The notes beneath the pieces are model-generated. The model saw only the letters and a list, made by a program, of their open reading frames with translations. It was not told where the DNA came from and ran no database searches. A stretch of 64,000 nucleotides of DNA from Spirodela intermedia (Eukaryota > Streptophyta > Magnoliopsida > Alismatales > Araceae). The stretch is taken from contig LR746275.1 in the NCBI GenBank assembly GCA_902729315.2, positions 2,450,501 through 2,514,500 of the forward strand, in the 5' to 3' direction. Positions 45,912 through 56,251 of this stretch are shown piece by piece. The translations under genes and the position numbers were made by a program. Position 1 is the first letter of the stretch, and each line of letters begins with the position of its first letter.

Positions 45912-46950
45912 CAGAACCCCGGTCGATGCTTTCTTGACTTCTGCCCCTTGTAATATACCAAAACACTCTTCTACCTCTGTTTTCTATGTAATTACATTAG
46001 CACCCTTTCATTGCAGCCTAATCATCCAACGGTCATGCTCAATCGATCAAAGCCATCAAACGTAGCCACCTATAGGGCCCGACCGACCCGACTTAGGATT
46101 GGATCCGATTGGGCTTATTCGCTTTCCCCCTCTCCATCAGAGAAATAGATATCTTGATGTCATGTTATGTGACTGATGCTGCTTGAAATATATAATAATA
46201 ATAATCCGGAGGTCTTTTATTAATACTGACATTTTGTTGAGTACTTTATTCGCCAACCGAAGGGCGTTGAGGGAGGGGGATCGAATCCCCAACCATCCAA
46301 ATCATCACGAAATAAAGGTATCTTTGTTATTGATTTATGTTTAGGGGTTATTCTGTATTTTACTCCGTCCAGCTGTCCGATCATTTCCTTATACTGGGAA
46401 GGGTTGGACCAGCTGGCTTAACCGCCCAGCGGTTCCGACAGCCTACGTGACCATTACCAATCCATTTTTTTATTTTATATAATATCCATTATCTTATTTT
46501 TTATAATTTTCAATTCCCTGTGAACGGAGGAATCTTGGGTGTTTGGGTGCCATTAACCATTATTTTTCGTGGTCCACGTGAAAATTAATAGAGAGAGAGA
46601 GAGTACATGGTACTTCTTTATATAGCAAAGAGGTCATTTACGCGTTTTTCGATTTTTCCTTTTGTCAACGCAGAAGTACAGAGAGTCAACGTTCGTTTTT
46701 TGACTACTGAAATGAGGGTAGCCTAAAGCTTCTGTTGAGAATTTTGTGAAAAATGGGCTCCGGTCTGAAACCTATGGAACCCGGGTTTTGGAAATAGAGG
46801 GAGATAGAGAGAGGGGAGGGAGAGGGAGTGAGACTGAGACAGAAGGATATATATATATAGAGAGAGATAGAGTAGAGACTGGATAGCGACAGAGAGAGAG
46901 GATTATGACAGAGAGTAGAGAGAGAGGGAGGTACACAGATAGATAGATCT

Positions 46951-46991
<41 letters not shown>

Positions 46992-47579
46992 CAGAGACAG
47001 ACAGACAGACAGAGGGAGAGAGGGAGGCAGTGAGAGGGGCAGAGAGAGATAGAGACTGGATAGCGAGAGAGAGAGAGATTGACGCAGAAGATAGAGAGAG
47101 AGGGAGATACATTGAAAGATAGATAGATAGAGAGAGAGGGGGAGATACATAGAAAGACATAGAGATAGAGAGGGTGATACATAGAAAGATAGATAGAGAT
47201 AGAGAGGGAGATACAGAAAGATAGATAGAGAGAGAGAGAGAGGGAGATACACAGAAAGATAGAGAGAGAGAGAGAGAGAGGTGTCGGAGTCAATGGTAGG
47301 GCCACCATGGTCTAATCCCACCTACTCGTACTCGTATCGTCCTCTCCCGCCGGCGGAACCCACGGTGGGCGACCGCCCCCACCTGCCGAGCTCTCTTCGG
47401 GGTCTTACTTACCGGAGCTACCACCCCATCTCTGCTAGGTCACCGCAGCGTCGTCGGAGGTGACGAAGACGATGGGCCGGTGCACTCCTTCCAACGGAGT
47501 TAAAAACCCTAAACACACCGACCGGCGACTCCCTCGGCAAGCTAGATAGAGATAGAACGGGAGACTCGCGCCGCCTCCC
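45912..47579. other. Intergenic region with GA-rich minisatellite
   Basis: No gene supported. Bases 45912-46780 are the 3' region of the PADRE gene and AT-rich DNA. 46790-47281 is a degenerate GA-rich array (own entry), and 47290-47579 is the leader/promoter of the next gene. Frames rich in Leu/Ser/Tyr across the array are artefacts of the repeat. Confidence 0.6.
46790..47281. repeat. GA-rich compound microsatellite/minisatellite
   Basis: GA tracts are interspersed with GATA, GACA and a recurring block of about 35-45 bases of the form GGGAGATACATAGAAAGATA, seen at least six times between 47095 and 47270 with small changes, so a minisatellite has grown within a simple-repeat tract. Confidence 0.85.
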
Positions 47580-47700
47580 ATGGCGCCTTCCACCGCGCTT
47601 CTCTCTCTCCGGCGGTGCCTCATCCTAGCTCTGCTCTGCGCTTCTGCTCCTCCCAGTCTGACAGGTCTCGAATGGCTCTGCCATGATCTTCCTTCCCTCC

Positions 47701-47797
<97 letters not shown>

Positions 47798-48418
47798 CGT
47801 TCACGCTCTCTCCCTCTTCCCTTCTTCAGAGGACAGACCGGAGGAGATCATCTTCAGAGCCCTGGCCTGCTTCACTGATCACTACGTAAGAGCTATATAA
47901 CCATTGCATACTCACAGTGCTTAGGAGAGATTATCTTTTCTTCTTTTATCTTCTCTGTGGTGAGAAGTTTCTTCTGTGGAGAGAAGATCGACGGCCGCTG
48001 CACGGAGAACCAGAGGCTGAAGGCCCAGGGCTTCCTCAACATCTCTCGCGAGGAGACCGACGCCTTCTGCGCAGGGCCCTGCCTGGACGAGACATACCAA
48101 GTCCTCAACTGCGTGGATGACGTGCTCGACGGCTACAGGTTCTACAACGGCGCCGCCGTCGCAGACGTGAAGGCGGCGATCCGACGAGGATGCAGCAACG
48201 GCCGGCGAAGAGGTGATCGTAGAATAGTCCCCATATCGGAAGAAGGAATTCCATGGCGATGACAGCCCGCCATTTTTTTTCTCCGTGTTGCAGGAGATTT
48301 CAGCGTTGAGGAGATCATGAATGGCGACCACGCCGGCTACTACGGCCAGGGGAGCAGGCTCGCCGCCTCCTCAACGGCGACGTTGATGATGGCCTCGAGC
48401 TGGCTTCTGCTGCTCTAG
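47580..48418 (+). CDS. DUF7731-type probable GPI-anchored extracellular protein
   Basis: Four exons: 47580-47664, 47830-47885, 47984-48212 and 48294-48418, giving 164 residues. The signal peptide [20 protein letters not shown] is followed by [19 protein letters not shown], the typical start of the mature domain. Next comes a cysteine-rich part ([37 protein letters not shown]) and a short tail ending in a hydrophobic segment ([13 protein letters not shown]) that looks like a GPI-attachment signal. The acceptor of exon 3 at 47984 was chosen because it is the only nearby AG that keeps phase 0 and aligns with the family. Intron 1 is mostly a 90-base CT tract. The family is plant-specific and its function is unknown. 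Confidence 0.78.
47705..47794. repeat. (CT)n microsatellite forming most of intron 1 of the DUF7731 gene
   Basis: About 45 CT units, the longest pure tract in the window. It lies inside a 165-base intron, where it doubles as the polypyrimidine tract ahead of the acceptor at 47829. Confidence 0.93.
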
Positions 48419-48965
48419 GTTTTCTGCAACTGAAGCTCCGGCATCTGCCCCACGCCGAGAAAACTTGTTAGAGATCAAAGAAAAACTTCATGACCAGTTC
48501 GAACGGGAGGATTAAACCAGCACTTCTTCCCGACCAGAGAGAGGCCTGGTTCGAAGGGGTTATTGATGGCGCCTCTCTCTCTCTCTCTAGAAGGTCCAGC
48601 TGGAAATGGCTTGTCACGTCATAGTTGCACTCGGCATCGTCGTGAGAGAGCATGAGCTGCATTGAATAGACGTTTGCTTAGATAATTTTGTCCAAAAACA
48701 TTCTGTCTGCATGGCTGTTTATCCGGAAAATCTGCCCAAACGACGTGAAACGAAGGGAGGGGGAGGACAGAGGATTTCCGCTACATCGGAGCTCTCCCCA
48801 CCACCACTCTCCCTCTTTCTCCGCTCGCCCCTCCGCTTCCTTTCCCACTCTGGCCCCCATATTTCCTCCCTTTATTTCCCTTCTGGGCTTCTCCTTCTCC
48901 CATTTTCCATGAAGGAGCCTGTGGGAACTTCCAAAGGGGAGGGCCTGTAAAGGCCCGCACCGCCG
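48419..48965. other. Intergenic region between the DUF7731 and DUF761 genes
   Basis: No gene seen. The right part is pyrimidine-rich (CCCACCACCACTCTCCC type) and probably serves as the leader and core promoter of the next gene. Confidence 0.5.
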
Positions 48966-49514
48966 ATGGAGGAGGCCGCCGCCGCCGCCGCTGGCGAGTG
49001 CCGCCGGCGCAAGGCTCTGACCGCAAAGAAGAAACGCCCCGGCGTGAACCTGCTCCGCCTGGCGGTCTTCATGGTCCGACTACGCTCTCCCCCTGGGGCA
49101 GCGCCGTCGCCGGCCGGCGGCGCCGCCAGCCCCAGAGGGAAAGGCCTCTGGAAGACCCTGGTGGCCGTCGTTCGCCTGTTGCACCCCGTCGGAGACCGCG
49201 GCGGCGCTATGCTGCTCCCCACTGGAACCTCCTCAGCGCCGCCCACTCCGCCGTCGCCCTCCGCCTCGGAGGACTCGCAGAGCGGCTGGACCAGCAGGTA
49301 CCCGTCGGCGGCGGACCTCCGGGAGCTCGCCGACAGCGAGAGCGACGAAGAAGCCGACGGCGGCGGCGGCGGCGGAGCACCGCACTCCATCGATCTCAGG
49401 GCGGAGGAGTTTATCGCCAGGTTCTACGAGCAGATGAGGCTCCAGCAATTGGATTCCCTCAACGCAGACCCCGTCGAGCCCTATTGTCGTTCTTCAGCAG
49501 GTACTCATTCCTAG
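48966..49514 (+). CDS. DUF761-type uncharacterised plant protein
   Basis: A single GC-rich exon of 182 residues, from MEEAAAAAAGECRRRKALTA. The N-terminal half is basic (KKKRPGVNLLRLAVFMVRLR) and the middle is Pro/Ser-rich. The C-terminal part has acidic residues, a glycine run and then the diagnostic DUF761 helix DLRAEEFIARFYEQMRLQ. Members of this group, including cotton-fibre-expressed proteins, have no known biochemical role. The final 15 residues after the helix are unremarkable; a GT follows CAGCAG at 49500 and could be a donor site, but the frame also stops naturally 14 bases later. Family call rests mainly on the C-terminal motif. Confidence 0.75.
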   Translation: MEEAAAAAAGECRRRKALTAKKKRPGVNLLRLAVFMVRLRSPPGAAPSPAGGAASPRGKGLWKTLVAVVRLLHPVGDRGGAMLLPTGTSSAPPTPPSPSASEDSQSGWTSRYPSAADLRELADSESDEEADGGGGGGAPHSIDLRAEEFIARFYEQMRLQQLDSLNADPVEPYCRSSAGTHS

Positions 49515-51306
49515 AAATCAATCCAAGAATGACCTTCTTAAAACAGTCAGAAACCATTCTTTATTCCTTGCAATTCATTTCTTCCGAGAGAAAGGCGACA
49601 AATCCCCGGTGTGGTGACTCTGACGTGGACATTAGGGGGGGGACCCTCCACGTGGTGACGAAATAATTCACCGCTCATCTCCCCGCCCGCCATTTGACTC
49701 TAAGCTGTTTCAGACCAAATAATTATCCCGCTTTTGTCGTAAATAATCATCATACGAATATAATCCATAAGACGAATTAGTTGACCCATAAATATTACTT
49801 CATGTCTGGGCCCCACTTGGTGGCTCCTCCAATGTGAGTTGCAAGAAAAACACGTGATACCCGTCTTGCGAGATATTTATTATTTTTATTATTAATTTCC
49901 TAAATATGGAAAAATATAAATTTTCTTATAATTGTTGTGGGCCTTTTATTCAGAGAACTTTCTTGACGTGGGACTAATGCTCATGGGCCGGGTAATACCG
50001 GGCGGCCCGGCCCGAAGAAATGAGCTCTTGGTATCATTTGCCACGTGGCGGGCTAGGTCCGTTGACGGATCTGAGGACAATTATTTTAACTTTAGGGAGT
50101 TTAAAAGGTTACTTTTCAATAGGAAACGATTTCGAGTTTATCACGTCACGAGAGGTTCGCACGGAAAGCGCGTACGGGCAGCATTTGCTGCTCCGCCGGG
50201 TCGATTTAATCGTGAGATCTAAAACGAGGGCGAATTGATCGGCTCTCATCATTAAGTCTTCGGGGAGGAACAGCCGTCTGATCAGGACTTGCGTCAAGGA
50301 AGGGGGCCCCGCGGTTCACTGCAACTCGAAAATGGCCAGCGCTCAGCAACCCTGGCGAGAGAGACGTAAGTCATCGTTTTCGAGGCTGTTCGGGGCCCAC
50401 TGCCATAATTTCCTACTTGGAAATTACCATTAATTAGTGATATTTTAAATCTCCAAAAAAAATTAATACGAAAATATATTAAAGATGGAATCCTCCTGGT
50501 TTTGCTCCACCCACCGTCCTCCATCCCGTTCCGCCTGCTGCTGCGGGGTCTTCCCTCTCGCCGGGGCTCTCGCCTCTCCGCCATTAATGATTTCGATCTA
50601 CGCAACTCTCAGTTGTCGTTTTCGCCCTTCAATGCCGCGGGAGCCCTCGGGCTCTGCCTGCTGCTCTCCACCGTACGCTGCTGCGTCTTTGGACGGTCCT
50701 GTGGAGGCGGAACCTAACCCTAACTTGAAGGGATAGGTTGTCTGGCACCCGAGGGACGGATAATTCGGGAGTATCGAGCGGGGAGCTGCGGATCTCTCTT
50801 GTTAGGTAAGATTTTGCTCGCCATTGTGCCGAATGTGCGTCCTCCAGGCGTCTTGGGGATGGAGGAACATGACCGGATGTTACCCAGAGGGTGGCGACCT
50901 GGGTCGCATTAGTTCTTTCGCATCTCATCCCTCTTTTCATCGATATCTGGTCTCTGGCGTAGAATGTGGATAGTTTTTTAGATGTTTTTGGGGCCCTTCA
51001 TTTAGACGCACTATCTGACTCTTTTTTTTTCGGCAGATTTTTTTGTTTTCTATGTAAATTAGGTCTGCAGATGAATATTGGGTATTCGTATTTTGGAGGA
51101 ATTCAATCCAGATTGACGTTTTCATTTAGTTTCTTTTATTAGACGCTTCAGCCGATTTGCATTCTCTTCCTATGGAAATAATATGAGCAAGTCAAGTCGT
51201 TAGTCTCTTATCTTCATCTTCTTTTCTCGTTCTATCACCAGAAAACTGTGATCAGCTTTCAGTGATCATGCCAGTTCCGTACTACTGATCTGCGTCTACT
51301 GAGGAA
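49515..51306. other. Intergenic region and probable 5' leader of the TRM-like gene
   Basis: No gene supported. 49680-50470 is moderately AT-rich. 50480-50750 is GC-rich and may be a 5' UTR exon: a GTAAG donor at 50806 and a CTTTCAG acceptor at about 51255-51261 would form a leader intron, but this is speculative. Short frames here have no recognisable protein. Confidence 0.4.
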
Positions 51307-54251
51307 ATGGGGGCAGAGAAGATAGGCATAAAAGCTGTAGGCTTCTTTCATCTGTTCGATTGGAACAAAAAGCCTCGTAAGAAGCTCTTCGCTAACGGAA
51401 CTGTTTCACCTGGTGAGTACACTCACTCATCATGTAATTGGCATTGAAAGGAACACACGTTTTTCATTTTACTCATTTGTCGATTACTGTTTTCTTTCTT
51501 TTAGAGGTAGCGAAACAAGGTGCGAAAAGCAACGAGAGTGTTGCAGCTACTCGTCTTCATTTCGTACGTGCTTCCAAATCTTCTCTTCGACATTTCTGTT
51601 CTTGTTATGTATTTATTTCACTTATCTACCACTGTTTCCAGGCTGAGGATGTCGACCCGGGGGGACAATCAGGTTTGACGGTATGCACTGGTTACAGTTG
51701 TGCCTCTTCAGTCACCGATGAAGAAGGAAAAGGAAATAGGGCGCCTGGAGTAGTAGCTAGGCTTATGGGCTTAGATTCTTTGCCAACAGCAGGTGTTTCT
51801 GAATCTTGCCCAGCGCCATTATTTGATTCACAGTCTCTTCGGGAAAATAATTATCAAAAGAGAGTCCCAGAGATCCTCATTGGCGATAAATTTAGCCATG
51901 CTGAGGGTAGGTCTGAGTACTATTCGAGGAAACCATTGGAGGTGAGGTCGCAAAAGATGCCCAGCAGCCCAATCGAAAGGTTTTCAACTGAAGTGCTGCC
52001 GCTAAGATCTGCGAAGCCTCTCCCTGTCCCCAATCACAAGTTACTCTCACCGATTAAAAATCCCAGTTTCACCTCAGGAAAAAATATGGCTGATATAATG
52101 GAGGCAGCAGTAAAGATTCTTGAACCAGGACTTAGAGAAAATTCGAAGGGTAAAGCTCCTTCTCTCGGGTCATCATCACTTTCATTGGAAGTCCACAACT
52201 CCAAGGAGAGCACTGCAGCATCTCATGGGGCGACAAGGTTTGCTGGGTCATCTCAAAAGCCACTTGAATCAATTGCTGTCGAGTGTATCAGAGGTCATCC
52301 CCTGAACAAGAGTTGGAGTGAACCAGAAGAACCCTGCAGTGCGAGGGACTCGCCAGAATGGGAGGAAACAAGTTCCACAAGCACAAAAGATAAGGGAAAA
52401 ACTGTTTCACTTGCAATTCAAGCGAAGGTGAATGTTCAAAGAAGAGAGGGGTCGTCAGCTTATGGTAAGATTATATCAGTTCCTAGGGAACATGAGGAAG
52501 CTAAGCTGAACCAGACATTCAAGGGTCAACCGAACTTGAGGAATAGAATTCAGAAGAATGGCTCAAGACCTGGTCCCTCCGGCATGCTAAGACAAAATAA
52601 CCAGAAGCAGAATAGTCTCTCAAGTAAAGAAAAGATCACTGCGACGTCATCATTATCTGATCAGCAGATCAGGAAAGCTTCATCTGGGGATGCCAAATCT
52701 GGGAAGAATAGGACCCTGAAAAAGACCCAGGGCAACTCTAAAGTCTTTCACAGGAAGGAAGATTTGCAAGCCACAAATAATCCCCGAAAGAAACGTTTGG
52801 TAGATGGAAATTATCAGTCACAGAAAAATATTCCTGCAGATTCTATTATAGTGGGTCGTCACGAGAAACGTGTCCAGTCTGGAGTCGTGGTAGATGAACA
52901 TCAGAAGTGGGACGAAGATATCAGAAGAAATGGAACAGACATAGTATCGTTCACGTTCACTTCCCCAATGAATAAGTCAGTAGCAGGATCACAGCCTAAT
53001 CACACAATTATGCATGGCTTCAATTCAGATAATTCATCTGTGGGTGTGGAAATTGAAATGAATGATGATAGTGCAGAAAGTTCCAAATGGGCGTCTATCG
53101 GCTTGAATAAGATAAGCGGTGATGCCTTGAGTTTTCTATTGGAACAGAAGCTGAGAGAATTAAGTCATGGGCTTGAGTCCTCTGAAGTGGGGAGTACTTC
53201 AGCCTCTTTCCCAACTTCAGCATCTGTTTCTGAAGATAGTTGCATCACACAGATTCTGCATCAAAAGGGGACTGTTCAAGAGTCTTCCGAAATGGGCATA
53301 TGCAACTTTTCTGACGCTTTATCCTCAGCTAGTGATAGGCTATTCAACCATAGCTCTATATCGCAGGTGAGAAATCTGTTCGTCAGTTCTTGCATTTTTT
53401 TTCATTTCTGTTCGTGGGAATTTTGTGCCTGTACTCGATTTCGATTCCCTCTTCTTCTTTCACAATGCTTTGATCAGATTCGTGGTTAAGTCCCATCTCG
53501 CATGAAGCTCATCGTATTTTATTGACAAGCAAATGTTCTCAAACATGTGGCGTCCTGAATTCGGGCCATGTCTATCATCTCCCCATAGATTTGTGTTACT
53601 CTCACTATTGAGCTTCATTAGGGCAACGACTTTTGGTCGTCAAATTCGTGCATTGATCTTCTGTCAAAACATCATGCAGACAATCCCTTTTCGCTTCCAA
53701 CTTTCCTTTTCTAAATCCGGTCAATTTATCGAATTATGTGCTTGGATGTCTCATAAGTTGGCCATTGAGGCAAATTATCTTGATGCCAGAGTCCTTCTAT
53801 CTGCTTGTTCTCAAACACATAGTGGGAGAATTATCGGCTGTTATGCCCGAGTTGAGGGATTTTGTACCATCGTTCTTGAGGTTGGCCGAAAAGGGCCATT
53901 ATCACCTGCAGTAGATCACACTGTTATTATCTGACTAACTGGTGGGGGGCTGAGATCTTGGATAAAATCGTTCATTTAGATGAATTTCTCTTCGACATGG
54001 GCGTTTCAAGAAACCTGTAGGAATCCCATGAAAACAAATGCCCAAGAGTGAATCATCTTGTTTTTTTTTTTCTTAAGAATTCTTGTTTTGTGGATAACAA
54101 AGAAAAATTAATGATAGTTTCCGTGGTGTCAGAGTTTCCCATCCGTGGAATCATGGGAGCTTCTTTTTTTCTCTTGATCTCCTTCTGAATCTTGCGATGT
54201 TCTTGGGCATTCTTGCTGAAAAGTTGACGACGTTGTGATTTCTGAAGAACT

Positions 54252-54304
<53 letters not shown>

Positions 54305-55192
54305 TCTCCCCATTCAACGATTGCTGATTTTACAGGCCGCGAAGAGCGTCACTGGGTGCAGCACCAGCGGCAAGGAACCCGAGCAGCAACATCCGAGTCC
54401 CCTCTCCATCCTCGAAGCGTCCTTCTCCAGTGAGAGCTGCAGTTCTTCCGAGAGCTGTGAGAGCAGACGCGGTAAGAAACCAGAGCCAACTGAACACCCG
54501 TTTCCTTTCTCTGCCTCCATTCTCATGGCAGCCCCGCCGTCCCTGTCCTGTCCTCTCTTTCCACAGGAACGAAGATCTCTTCTTCTTCTTCTTCTTCTTC
54601 TTCTGACCACAGCGCAGAGATCCCCAGGGAGGCCGAGATGGACCTCTCCGACTCGGCCTCCTCCCCCTCCGCCGTCCCTCTCGAAGAACGGCGACCTCCT
54701 CCTCCTCCTCCGGCGCCGGCGACAGAAGAAGAAGAGGAAGAGATAGAGTACGTGAGGCGAGTGGTGGCGCGCGCCGGCGCGCCGCCCTCTCTGGATCCGC
54801 GTCTCTTCGACCTGCTGGAAGATGAAGAGGAGAAGAAGGCGAGATCGACGGGCGACGGCGGGAGGCTGCGGAGGAAGGCGCTGTTCGACTGCGTGGGGGA
54901 GTGGCTGGTCTCCTCCTTCCAGGACGGCGGAGCCTACCGGCGGCGGCCGGCGACGACGGCAGCAGGGAGCAGATGTGGTGAGGTGGCAGAGCAGATCTGC
55001 CGGGAGCTCGCCGGGTGGCGGGGGATGGGCGACTGGATGGTGGACGAGCTTGTGGAGAGGGACATGACCCGCGGCCCCGGCCGGTGGCTCGACTTCCAGG
55101 CCGAGGCCTTCGAAGCCGCCGTCGACATGGAGGAGGCCCTCGTCGCCTCCCTCGTTGCAGAGCTCCTCTCCGACTTCGAGGTACTATCGTAG
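51307..55192 (+). CDS. TRM/LONGIFOLIA-like protein with DUF3741-type motif and DUF4378
   Basis: Five coding exons (51307-51412, 51505-51563, 51642-53366, 54336-54471, 54567-55192) close in frame to 883 residues. The N-terminus MGAEKIGIKAVGFFHLFDW followed by KKPRKKLF matches the first conserved motif of TON1-recruiting-motif (TRM) proteins, and GVVARLMGLDSLP is the classic VARLMGL motif. The large exon 3 (575 residues) is Ser/Lys-rich and disordered, with a conserved KILEPGLRENSKG block. The C-terminal domain is DUF4378, from about EYVRRVVARAG through RKALFDCVGEWL and WRGMGDWMVDELVERDMT to LVAELLSDFEVLS. TRM proteins bind microtubules and recruit TON1/PP2A complexes to control division plane and cell shape. 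The last exon is far more GC-rich than exon 3. Intron 4 carries a CT tract (about 54255-54302). The subfamily was not determined. Confidence 0.88.
54255..54302. repeat. (CT)n microsatellite in intron of the TRM-like gene
   Basis: CT tract of about 47 bases ending 30 bases before the exon 4 acceptor. Confidence 0.92.
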
Positions 55193-56251
55193 CCCTCTCT
55201 TTCTCTCTCTCCACTCCTCTGTAATTTTCCCTCTTGTTGTTGTAACTTCTTCGCTCAGTTAAATATTTACGCTGATTTATGTATAGATGGTCCTACCCAC
55301 TACAATGAGCCAACTAGCCCATTAATAGCCCAATATGAGCGAGCCCGTCTGGCCCAAAGAGAGGCCAATATCAGTTTTTATTAACCGGGCCCGGAATGAG
55401 GGAATCTGGATGTCCTCCTCAGGTCCAGTGCAATCTCATCCCTGGCCGGAGCCATCTGGGCCTTGTTGGACTTCTAATTTGGCCCAGTTATGGTCTATGT
55501 ACGTCTTCTTGGGAACCCATATGTTCAAGTGTTAAAATGGGAGGCCTATAAATCCATCATTATGCCCATCAATAGCCCACTACTATGGCCCCAACTGTTT
55601 TTAGATTGAGCCCATTGAGGGGCATGGGCCCAATAAACTATGGGAGCCCAAGATGAATGAGCCCATCTGGCCGTGGAGAGCCCAAGAGGTTTTTCTGAAA
55701 GAGTCGGTTTGTTTCCAGATGGGCCCCAGGCTGAGCCCATCTGGATGCCCTCCTCCATTCAGGTCCAGTCATAGCCCATCTCTGTCTTATTCGGAAGCCC
55801 ATAAAAGGTAAGGGTGATTATGGGAGGCCCATAAAGCCCATTATATGGCCCATTATTAGCCCAGTCCTTGGAGGCCTGTGGTCATCTCCTCCATTTCGTC
55901 AATGGAGGAGAACGATGGGATGAATCGTAGTGCGAAGATCCCTCCACTGTTCTTGAACTGCGTCCAGCGAATTCCCACCCGTTCGCCCGTTTTCCGGAAG
56001 TGGGTTTTGCTCCAGAAAATCCGGAGATCTGAGGGGAGCAGAAGAAAAGCCATCTATCTTCTTTCTCCTTTTATTATTTTTCAGATTTTATTTCCCTTTT
56101 CTTGTATTCTTCCGTTCCTGGGTCTCCTTGATGTACGATTAGTTGCGGCTGCTGAGGGCTGGAGTGTTGGGGGTGCTGGAGGGACTTGGCGGCGGAGGGC
56201 TTTGATCGGAGCCTGAGTTGTGGGTGGGCCTTGCGGGGGCGCAGCGAGGGC
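55193..56251. other. Intergenic region and promoter/leader of the 56-kb gene
   Basis: 3' region of the TRM-like gene followed by a dense array of GCCCA/TGGGC motifs (own entry). From 55890 the sequence is probably leader: GC-rich and without a credible protein. Confidence 0.5.
55314..55865 (+). promoter_or_regulatory. Dense GCCCA (site II-like) motif cluster
   Basis: By eye about 20 copies of [A/G/T]GCCCA or the reverse TGGGC lie within 550 bases, for example AGCCCA near 55316 and 55328, GGCCCA near 55351 and 55490, GGGCCCA near 55626, and GGCCCA near 55826 and 55846. Spacing is irregular. The cluster ends about 390 bases before the ATG at 56252. Site II elements are TCP-binding promoter motifs; the extreme density is unusual and could also reflect a decayed repeat. 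Confidence 0.5.

Noticed and set aside
46255-46300. tRNA T-arm-like GGGGATCGAATCCCC
   Set aside because: No acceptor, D or anticodon stem can be formed around it; it is just a near-palindrome.
46720-47321. Long minus-strand frames rich in Ser/Leu/Tyr
   Set aside because: They are translations of a GA-rich repeat array in which all frames lack stops; no domain or start context.
53367-54335. Open frames inside intron 3 of the TRM-like gene (for example 53533-53934)
   Set aside because: They have no family similarity, and the flanking GTGAGA and TTACAG splice sites join conserved coding sequence in phase.
54330-55214. 294-codon minus-strand frame opposite the TRM-like gene
   Set aside because: Arg/Pro/Ser-rich antisense shadow of GC-rich exons 4 and 5; the plus strand has the DUF4378 domain.
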